Of a stretch of 13,658 nt of DNA, positions 7,036 to 12,120 are shown one piece after another; position 1 is the stretch's first letter, and every line of letters begins with the position of its first letter. A model generated the notes under the pieces. That model saw only the letters and a list, made by a program, of their open reading frames with translations, was not told where the DNA came from and did not search any database. Location: the NCBI GenBank assembly GCA_030610745.1, contig JAUWRC010000022.1, positions 1 to 13,658 of the forward strand, in the 5' to 3' direction. The DNA comes from Clostridia bacterium. GTDB taxonomy: Bacteria > Aerophobota > Aerophobia > Aerophobales > AE-B3A. The position numbers and the translations under genes are program-made.

Positions 7036-8541
7036 CTAGGCTTTAGTCGGCTCCGGAAGGGAGGTTTTTTTACGAATAAGAAATTGTTGAAGGATAGAGA
7101 TAAGGGTAGAGGTAAACCAGTAAAGCATTACCCCAGAAGGAAGGGACCATAACATAACAATGATGAAAATGGGGAAGAACTGCATCATTTTAGCCATTCC
7201 TTGCTGCTGTCCTCCTGGTTGTACTTGTGCTTTTTGAGTGACTTTTTGTTGAAGAAACATCGTTCCTCCTAGAAGTAAGAGCAGAGGAATATTAGGCTCG
7301 CCAAGATTTTTTATCCAGAGAAAGGAGGGATTTTCGGAAAAGGGAAAGTTGATAAGAGCTCGATAAAGAACAAAAATGATAGGCATCTGAATTATAAGAG
7401 GAAAACATCCGGCCATGGGATTAACTTTGTGCTTCTTGTATATTTTCATTATTTCAATTTGTAATTGCTTTGGCTCTTTCTTGAATTTCTTTTGTACAGC
7501 TTGTATTTCGGGCTGAACAACCTGCATTTTTTGCATAGAGGAAAATTGTTTAAAAGTTAAGGGGGATAGGATTCCATATATGAGAAGAGTCAAAAGAATG
7601 ATGGCTATTCCATAGTTGTGGGTGAAGCTGTAAAAGAAGAAAAGAATATCCATTAACACTTTCGAGAGCTTGCCCCAAATACTTAGGTCAAGCGCTTTTG
7701 TTAAATGGTAATCCTCTCCATATCTATTTTTTATCTGGCTGTTAAGCAGTCTGAGCTCGGCGTAATTTTGAGGACCAGCATAGATTATCCATCTACTGTG
7801 GGCTTTGTTGTCCTTAAGCCCCCAGAAGTCTGATCTGAATGTTCCTCCGAGCGGCTGGTCTAAGGAGGCGAGTATCACCAGTAGTTTTCTTTTTTGCCGC
7901 AGTCCCATCCATTTTATTCCCTGAGGGTAATCTCGCCCGACGCCTTCTTTTTTCTCTTCTTGAAGAACTTCTCCAAAAAAGGCTAATCGTTCCTCGCCTT
8001 TATATTCGGTGCCTATTCCCCCTTCCCAGGTAAGCTCGTATTCACTCCCCCAGGGAAGATTCTCTGTTTCAATATCAATACGTCCATCGTATCCTTCTTT
8101 AAGTTCAAAGCTCTTAGATATTTTGAATCCTTTTTCTTCGTCCTCCCAGGTAAAAATAACCTTTCTCTCTCCTTCTCTTTTGATTTGAAAGATTTCTTCG
8201 TTTAAATTTATCACTTCGCCTTGAGGCAGAAATAGGTTCAGGCCCAGAGCATAGGCTTCTTTTCCTACCATTTCCTTTTTGTCTTTCTTTAGCCACCAGG
8301 ATTTGATCCTACCTCCTCTGGGGACAAGGACCAATTTTGAATAATCGTTTTCCAAAATCAATTCCTCTTCCTCTTCTGCAGGAAGAATAGTTCCCCCTGG
8401 TAGGAAAGGGGTTTCTTCTTGAACAAAAGAGGGTTTTTCCTCCTCCTGAGGTGGGCTAATTTGCCGCTGCAAGATAAAGAAGTTATAAAATAAAAGTACT
8501 ATTACTGACAAAACAATGGCTAGAATAAGATTTTTCTCCAT
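7036..8541 (-). CDS. yidC: Membrane protein insertase YidC (long, Gram-negative type)
   Basis: A 501-residue Oxa1/YidC/Alb3 insertase of the inner membrane. The first transmembrane segment is residues 4-23, followed by an acidic low-complexity linker (31-62), a periplasmic beta-supersandwich domain (about 63-285) and the conserved insertase core from 293 onward. The core has YGIAIILLTLLIYGILSPLT, KHKVNPMAGCFPLIIQMPI (371-388) and LPSGVMLYWFTSTLISILQQ (467-486); all are typical. Oddly, Tyr322 occupies the place of the groove arginine (E. coli Arg366; Lys in some families), while Arg394 is present in the next helix (VLYRAL). ATG 8541 has an AAAGGAGC Shine-Dalgarno. It sits 85 bp downstream of yidD, and the gap is filled by an inverted repeat. 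The large periplasmic domain implies a diderm cell. Confidence 0.96.
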   Translation of the reverse strand: MEKNLILAIVLSVIVLLFYNFFILQRQISPPQEEEKPSFVQEETPFLPGGTILPAEEEEELILENDYSKLVLVPRGGRIKSWWLKKDKKEMVGKEAYALGLNLFLPQGEVINLNEEIFQIKREGERKVIFTWEDEEKGFKISKSFELKEGYDGRIDIETENLPWGSEYELTWEGGIGTEYKGEERLAFFGEVLQEEKKEGVGRDYPQGIKWMGLRQKRKLLVILASLDQPLGGTFRSDFWGLKDNKAHSRWIIYAGPQNYAELRLLNSQIKNRYGEDYHLTKALDLSIWGKLSKVLMDILFFFYSFTHNYGIAIILLTLLIYGILSPLTFKQFSSMQKMQVVQPEIQAVQKKFKKEPKQLQIEIMKIYKKHKVNPMAGCFPLIIQMPIIFVLYRALINFPFSENPSFLWIKNLGEPNIPLLLLLGGTMFLQQKVTQKAQVQPGGQQQGMAKMMQFFPIFIIVMLWSLPSGVMLYWFTSTLISILQQFLIRKKTSLPEPTKA

Positions 8542-8557
8542 AAGTAGCTCCTTTATA

Positions 8558-8625
8558 TAGTCGTTAGTATTTAGTCATTAGTCGTTAGAATTCACTAAAT
8601 ACTAGATACTATTCACTAACGACTG
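8558..8625. repeat. Nested inverted repeat filling the yidD-yidC gap
   Basis: Two perfect 10-bp arm pairs are nested: AGTCGTTAGT (8559-8568) with ACTAACGACT (8615-8624), and AGTATTTAGT (8566-8575) with ACTAAATACT (8594-8603). Inside lies another ATTAGTCGTTAG copy. The element occupies nearly all of the gap between the yidD stop and the yidC ribosome binding site. It has no T-run, so it does not look like a terminator. Confidence 0.75.
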
Positions 8626-8626
8626 G

Positions 8627-8833
8627 TTAGACAGGATCATAGCCTCCGGGGTAGAAGGGATGGCATCTTAATATTCTCTTTATCCCCAACCAGATACCTT
8701 TTATTAATCCATATTTTTCTAAAGCCTGCCGAAAATACTCCGAACAGCTAGGATAAAACCGACAGGAGGCAGGTAAGGACGGAGAAATACACCTTTGGTA
8801 AAATACTATCATTCCTATACCCACTTTTCTCAA
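8627..8833 (-). CDS. yidD: Membrane protein insertion efficiency factor YidD
   Basis: A short (68-residue) YidD/Hlp-family protein, thought to assist YidC-dependent membrane protein insertion at the inner membrane. The signature is intact: FYQRCISPSLPASCRFYPSCSEY followed by EKYGLIKG and RILRCHPFYPGGYDPV; the three conserved cysteines of CRFYPSCS and RCHP are present. (The first motif spans more than one helix and is read in two parts: FYQRCISPSLP and CRFYPSCSEY.) Start choice: TTG at 8833 has GTGAGG 6 nt upstream and gives a family-like N-terminus (MRKVGIGMIVFYQ). A longer form from TTG 8857 begins in repeat sequence without a Shine-Dalgarno, and ATG 8812 is a shorter option. It heads the yidD-yidC-mnmE operon behind a strong promoter. 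The usual upstream partner rnpA is not present. Confidence 0.9.
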   Translation of the reverse strand: MRKVGIGMIVFYQRCISPSLPASCRFYPSCSEYFRQALEKYGLIKGIWLGIKRILRCHPFYPGGYDPV

Positions 8834-8837
8834 GATA

Positions 8838-8885
8838 AGCCTCACTGCGCTCGGCAATTTCGTATTGCGTCGTGCGCCTGCCTGT
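8838..8885. repeat. Repeat words at the yidD start
   Basis: Contains CCTCACTGCGCTCGGC next to TCGTATTGCGTCGTGCG (8860-8876). The latter 17-mer is identical to 2498-2514 in the cobS-cobQ gap, so the same dispersed family occurs in the yidD leader and overlaps its translation start region. Confidence 0.6.
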
Positions 8886-8933
8886 CCCCTTTTTTTCCCA
8901 TTTTTCCTGTATCCTTTTGTTGAATCTGTGGTT

Positions 8934-8963
8934 ATTATACCTTATCTTATCCTTCTCTGTCAA
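8934..8963 (-). promoter_or_regulatory. Consensus sigma70 promoter for yidD-yidC-mnmE
   Basis: On the minus strand, TTGACA (8963-8958), 18 bp, TATAAT (8939-8934): both hexamers are perfect. Predicted start near 8927 gives a leader of about 90 nt to the yidD TTG. Its -35 lies 7 bp from the -35 of a divergent promoter (8971-8999). Confidence 0.85.
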
Positions 8964-8970
8964 GTGCCTT

Positions 8971-8999
8971 TTGACTTTTCCCAAAGTTTTTTGTATAAT
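8971..8999 (+). promoter_or_regulatory. Near-consensus sigma70 promoter for the phasin-like gene
   Basis: TTGACT (8971-8976), 17 bp, TATAAT (8994-8999). Predicted start near 9006, giving a leader of about 138 nt that contains strong hairpins before the GTG at 9144. Confidence 0.82.
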
Positions 9000-9030
9000 A
9001 AAATAGTTGGTAGTTACGAGTTCAATCCGC

Positions 9031-9059
9031 CTGATAGTGACTTTGTCACTATCAGTGAC
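9031..9059 (+). promoter_or_regulatory. Alternative hairpins in the phasin-like gene leader
   Basis: CTGATAGTGAC-ttt-GTCACTATCAG (9031-9055) is a perfect 11-bp stem. Its 3' arm can instead form GTCACT-atc-AGTGAC (9045-9059), a perfect 6-bp stem. The two structures are mutually exclusive. The element lies about 25 nt into the predicted transcript. The longer stem is far more stable, so this may be simply a dispersed palindrome or an operator. Confidence 0.55.
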
Positions 9060-9083
9060 GTAAGCCACTGGTATAGATTTAGT

Positions 9084-9122
9084 TCATTGGCGAGATACGA
9101 GCAACAAGCAACGAACAACGAA
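9084..9122. repeat. AACGA-word repeat upstream of the phasin-like gene
   Basis: CGAGATACGAGCAACAAGC then AACGAACAACGAATTT is a run of degenerate AACGA/GAGCAA words. It is the reverse-complement type of the CGTTGCTCGTTGTTCG words at 2478-2493. It ends just before the ribosome binding site of the next gene. Confidence 0.5.
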
Positions 9123-9143
9123 TTTAAAAGGGAGGTGGGAAAG

Positions 9144-9437
9144 GTGGAACAATTATTGAGAAAACTTATTCTATCAGGGATAGGAGTCCTAGCTCTTACT
9201 CAGGAAAAAATAGAGGAATTAGTAGATGACTTAGCAAAAAAGGGAGAGATCGCCTGGGGAGAAAAAGAAGGTTTATTAGCAGAATTAATTGAAAAAGGGA
9301 AAAAACAGAGAGAGGAAGTAGAAAGAAAGATAAAAAAGAGAGTAGAAGAAGTAATTTCTCAGATTAACATCGCTACCAAGAAGGATGTTGAAAGATTAGA
9401 AAAGAAAATAGATGAGTTGAAAAAGAAAAAATCCTAA
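9144..9437 (+). CDS. Phasin-like small coiled-coil protein
   Basis: A 97-residue protein resembling the 'polyhydroxyalkanoate synthesis regulator phasin' type (PhaF/COG3937-like). It has a short hydrophobic N-terminal helix (MEQLLRKLILSGIGVLALT), a TQEKIEELVDDLAKKGEI segment, and a long charged helix rich in E and K ending LEKKIDELKKKKS that should form a coiled coil. Start GTG 9144 has GGGAGG 8 nt upstream. Longer in-frame reading back to 8865 passes through promoter and repeat sequence and is not credible. The phasin link is family resemblance; no PHA synthase gene is visible here, and such proteins are common in bacteria without PHA, so the role is unknown. It has its own strong promoter, divergent from yidD, and converges on the SMR-like gene with 5 bp between stop codons. 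Confidence 0.8.
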   Translation: MEQLLRKLILSGIGVLALTQEKIEELVDDLAKKGEIAWGEKEGLLAELIEKGKKQREEVERKIKKRVEEVISQINIATKKDVERLEKKIDELKKKKS

Positions 9438-9442
9438 AACCT

Positions 9443-9808
9443 TTATGACCTCGCTACCAGGAATACGCCGCTACAAATCAGCAAGATTCCAAGGACCTTA
9501 CCAGAAGAAATATGCTCATGAAAAAGCATCCAGGAAAGAAAAACAATGAGCACATAGCCTATGCTTATCATAGGATAGGCATAGCTAAGATCTACTCGAG
9601 AGAGCACCACAAGCCAAAACATTGCACTCACCACATATAAAAAGAGTCCTAGAAGAACAAAGGGTGTAGTTATAATATGAAAAAAACTTGAACTAAGCTT
9701 TGTCAGCTCAAGAGAAACATATCCTACCTTCAACATCCCCTGTTTCATTGATAGCTGACCTACAACACCGAGAATCACGCTAACAAAAATTAGTAGTAGC
9801 GACTTCAT
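9443..9808 (-). CDS. Small SMR/EamA-type membrane transporter (ArnE/ArnF-like flippase subunit)
   Basis: A 121-residue protein with four predicted membrane helices (near residues 3-22, 44-64, 70-90 and 97-117), the size and pattern of the small multidrug resistance / EamA-half superfamily. The N-terminal stretch VVGQLSMKQG matches the 'xQxxLKxG' helix-1 signature of ArnE-like and EmrE-like proteins, and SYAYPMISIGYVLIVFLSW resembles helices 3-4 of that family. Start choice: AAAGGA lies 7 nt before the ATG at 9808 but abuts the ATG at 9814, so 9808 is preferred. It lies 22 bp downstream of a polyprenyl-phosphate glycosyltransferase gene. That pairing suggests flipping of a lipid-linked sugar for envelope modification, as with ArnC plus ArnE/F. 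Substrate is unknown, and drug or small-molecule export remains possible. Confidence 0.8.
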   Translation of the reverse strand: MKSLLLIFVSVILGVVGQLSMKQGMLKVGYVSLELTKLSSSFFHIITTPFVLLGLFLYVVSAMFWLVVLSRVDLSYAYPMISIGYVLIVFLSWMLFHEHISSGKVLGILLICSGVFLVARS

Positions 9809-9830
9809 GTGCATTTCCTTTCATTCCCGC

Positions 9831-10520
9831 TTATTTTAATTTTTTCCAGAGCTTAAGTAACTCTATAAATGTTCGCAAGAGAACCCTCGGGTTTGCCCCT
9901 GTCTGCTTTCCTTTAATTCTAGGATAATGACTTACCCCTACCTCTTTTATAGTATAACCTTTTTTCTGAGCCAGAATGAGTATCTCTGCACTTATAAGAG
10001 CACCGGTGGATTCAAAATCAAGCTTCTCTATCACTTCTCGTTTAAACAATTTAAAAGCGCAATCTATATCAGTTATCTTTAAATTAAAAAAAATCCGAAG
10101 TAGCAAGCGATAAAGTCTGGCATTAATCCTTCTGAATAATGGATCTGCTCGTTTTACTCTGAAGCCGGTGACAATGTCAGCATTCTCTATTAAGCTCGCT
10201 AATTTCGGCAGCTCTTTTATGTTAAACTGGCCATCCCCATCGGTAAAGAAAATCAAATCATTCTTTGCCATCTTAAAGCCTGTTTGCAGGGCCGCTCCAT
10301 AGCCACAATTAGAAGAATGATGAATCACTGAAACCTCTTTGTACTCTCGGCTCAAAAGATCAGCAATCTGGCCAGTCTTATCCTTACTGCCATCATCAAT
10401 AATAATAATTTCATAATGCTTTGCAATAGAGGGTAAAAACTCCAAAGCTCTTTTTATGACTAACCCAATGTTTTCTTCCTCATTAAATGCAGGGAAGAAA
10501 ACTGAAAGGCTTTCTTTCAT
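9831..10520 (-). CDS. Glycosyltransferase family 2, dolichol/polyprenyl-phosphate sugar transferase type
   Basis: A 229-residue GT-A fold enzyme of the DPM1/ArnC-like group, which moves a sugar from a nucleotide donor onto a polyprenyl phosphate. Motifs: PAFNEEENI (10-18), DDGSKD (42-47), NCGYGAALQTG (71-81), the metal-binding DGDGQF (94-99), DIDCAFKLF (151-159) and HYPR..GKQTG (198-208), the last being characteristic of the DPM1-like subgroup. There are no C-terminal membrane helices, unlike GtrB or ArnC, so it is probably a peripheral enzyme. ATG 10520 has only a weak AGG upstream, but a good promoter lies at 10561-10588. Followed at 22 bp by an SMR-type membrane protein, it likely forms a two-gene envelope-glycan cassette. 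Donor sugar cannot be inferred. Confidence 0.9.
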   Translation of the reverse strand: MKESLSVFFPAFNEEENIGLVIKRALEFLPSIAKHYEIIIIDDGSKDKTGQIADLLSREYKEVSVIHHSSNCGYGAALQTGFKMAKNDLIFFTDGDGQFNIKELPKLASLIENADIVTGFRVKRADPLFRRINARLYRLLLRIFFNLKITDIDCAFKLFKREVIEKLDFESTGALISAEILILAQKKGYTIKEVGVSHYPRIKGKQTGANPRVLLRTFIELLKLWKKLK

Positions 10521-10560
10521 TTGCCTACTTTTTTGTCGGTTAGTTATTAGATTATTATAT

Positions 10561-10588
10561 ATTATAAATGGTTTTTTTGAAAGGTCAA
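10561..10588 (-). promoter_or_regulatory. Promoter of the glycosyltransferase-SMR pair
   Basis: On the minus strand, TTGACC (10588-10583), 16 bp, TATAAT (10566-10561). Predicted start near 10554 gives a leader of about 34 nt before the ATG at 10520. Confidence 0.72.
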
Positions 10589-10613
10589 ATTTTCCTAAAT
10601 TTAATGCGACTTC

Positions 10614-10642
10614 TTGACAGAAGAGGAGGAGTGTGTTATCAT
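10614..10642 (+). promoter_or_regulatory. Promoter of hom-rpsB-tsf
   Basis: TTGACA (10614-10619), 17 bp, TATCAT (10637-10642). Predicted start near 10649, giving a leader of about 175 nt. It is divergent from the 10561-10588 promoter with 25 bp between the -35 boxes. The 303-bp gene-free stretch 10521-10823 thus holds two promoters and a long inverted repeat; I see no riboswitch, T-box or leader peptide in it. Confidence 0.72.
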
Positions 10643-10695
10643 CTCAATTAGTAGCGATGTGATTTATGGCAGAGAAGAAGATAATTAGTGAATTA

Positions 10696-10805
10696 TTAGT
10701 TAATTGAGTTGATTAGTGAATTAGAGATTAGTCCAGGACAGAGAATCAATGTAAAAGAGATTCAATATTACTAATCAACTAATCTCTAATCATCTAATTA
10801 ACTAA
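10696..10805. repeat. Long imperfect inverted repeat in the hom leader
   Basis: The left arm, TTAGTTAATTGAGTTGATTAG then TGAATTAGAGATTAGT (10696-10732), is imperfectly complementary to the right arm, ACTAATCAACTAATC then TCTAATCATCTAATTAACTAA (10770-10805). Both arms are built from degenerate TTAGT/ATTAG words and separated by about 37 bp. It occupies most of the predicted hom leader and ends about 18 nt before the hom start. Confidence 0.75.
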
Positions 10806-10823
10806 AACGGAAGGCTGCTAAAG

Positions 10824-12101
10824 ATGGGGAAAAAAGTGGTAAGGCTTGGTCTATTTGGACTGGGAACGGTGGGAAGAGGAATAGTAGAGCTCCTTCAGCG
10901 GAAGAACAAAGAAAAGGGAGATTATGAGTTTGTCCTGGAGAAGATCGCTGTTAAACATTTAGACAAAGAAAGACCAACTTCTGTGGCTTCTCGGCTTTTG
11001 ACTACAAATCACCGGGAGATTTTAGAAAATCCAGAGATCGATACTGTGGTGGAGGTGATAGGAGGAATAAGTCCTGCCAAAGAGATAATTTTGGAGGCTC
11101 TTAAGAAAGGCAAGAATGTGGTAACTGCTAATAAGGCTCTTCTGGCACGGATTGGAAGTCAACTTTTTGAAGAGGCGATAAAGAATAATTGTTATTTGGG
11201 AGTGAGAGCCTCTAATGTTGCCAGCTACCGTCTTATAGAAAGCCTAGCCTTCTCACCTTTTCAGATCGAGAAACTGCTCGGGGTCTTTAATGCAACATCT
11301 AATTATATATTAACCCAAATGGAAAAGAAAGGACAGAGTTTTTCCTCCGTTCTTGAAAAGGCGCAAGAAATTGGTTATGCGGAAGAGGATCCTTCCAATG
11401 ATATTGATGGTTATGATACAGCCCATAAATTAGTAGCTTTGCTTAGTTTAGCTATGGGATATTTCCTGCCTCTTGAATCTGTTTTTGTAGAAGGGATTAG
11501 GAGGATCTCCTATCAAGATATTCTTTTTGCCAGGGAATTGGGGTACAGGATAAAACTTCTAGCTATTGTAAAGCGAAGGGATAACAACCTGGAAGCAAGG
11601 GTTCATCCTGCTCTTCTACCAATAGGTAAGGAAATGGCTCAACTAGAAGGAATAGAAAATGGCTTAGAGTTGCGGGACGAGGTAGGCGTTGAAGTAGGAA
11701 TAAAAGCTCCAGGAGCCGGCAAATATCCCACGGCAACAGCCATATTAGAAGATTTAATCTGTATAGCTAAGGGAAGGAAATTAATTCTTCCCCAACAGAG
11801 AAAACATCTAAATTTGAAAAAAATGGGGGAGATTGAAAGTGAATACTATCTAAGATTTAATGTCCTTGATCGGGTAGGAGTGTTAGCGAAAATATCTGGG
11901 ATTTTAGGTAATCACAATATAAGCATTGCCTCAGTCATACAAAAAGGAAAAGCTGAAAAGAGTCTAAATTCAGTACCTATAATAATGCTTACTTATGAGG
12001 CAGAAGAAGAGGCTGTGCAAGATGCTCTCAAGGAGATTGACGCTCTTTCTGTAGCAAAAGGGAAGTCTTTATTAATTCGTGTAGAGGAAGGAATTCTTTA
12101 A
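10824..12101 (+). CDS. hom: Homoserine dehydrogenase with C-terminal ACT domain
   Basis: A 425-residue enzyme (usual length) converting aspartate semialdehyde to homoserine with NAD(P)H, for threonine and methionine synthesis. The Rossmann motif GLFGLGTVGRGIVELL (9-24), catalytic Lys104 in TANKALLA (101-108), GYAEEDPSNDIDG (184-196) with its acidic substrate-binding residues, and DTAHK with Lys202 are all present. A C-terminal ACT domain (about 342-425, starting LRFNVLDRVGVLAKISGILG) implies allosteric control, usually by threonine. Oddly, the family's EASVGGGIP loop reads RASNVASYR (128-136), and NGTTNY reads NATSNY (156-161). ATG 10824 follows GGAAGG. rpsB starts 19 bp later, so amino acid and ribosomal protein synthesis appear co-transcribed. 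Confidence 0.93.
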   Translation: MGKKVVRLGLFGLGTVGRGIVELLQRKNKEKGDYEFVLEKIAVKHLDKERPTSVASRLLTTNHREILENPEIDTVVEVIGGISPAKEIILEALKKGKNVVTANKALLARIGSQLFEEAIKNNCYLGVRASNVASYRLIESLAFSPFQIEKLLGVFNATSNYILTQMEKKGQSFSSVLEKAQEIGYAEEDPSNDIDGYDTAHKLVALLSLAMGYFLPLESVFVEGIRRISYQDILFARELGYRIKLLAIVKRRDNNLEARVHPALLPIGKEMAQLEGIENGLELRDEVGVEVGIKAPGAGKYPTATAILEDLICIAKGRKLILPQQRKHLNLKKMGEIESEYYLRFNVLDRVGVLAKISGILGNHNISIASVIQKGKAEKSLNSVPIIMLTYEAEEEAVQDALKEIDALSVAKGKSLLIRVEEGIL

Positions 12102-12120
12102 AAGTAGGAGGAAAATAAAT

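Noticed and set aside
8842..8901. A 19-codon ORF (MGKKGDRQ...) on the minus strand in the yidD leader with AGGATACAGG upstream
   Set aside because: It runs through repeat words, resembles nothing known (not RpmH or RnpA), and is too short to support without conservation data.
8748..9068. 106-residue minus-strand ORF spanning the divergent promoters
   Set aside because: It overlaps both promoters, the hairpin region and the yidD start, and its translation has no recognisable domain; judged a chance reading frame.
8865..9143. N-terminal 93-residue extension of the phasin-like ORF
   Set aside because: The extension reads through promoter, palindrome and AACGA words; a GTG with a strong Shine-Dalgarno at 9144 explains the gene.
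10649..10823. Possible T-box or threonine attenuator in the hom leader
   Set aside because: No T-box motif (TGGxACCGCG-like), no Thr/Ile-rich leader peptide and no terminator T-run; only the inverted repeat is visible.
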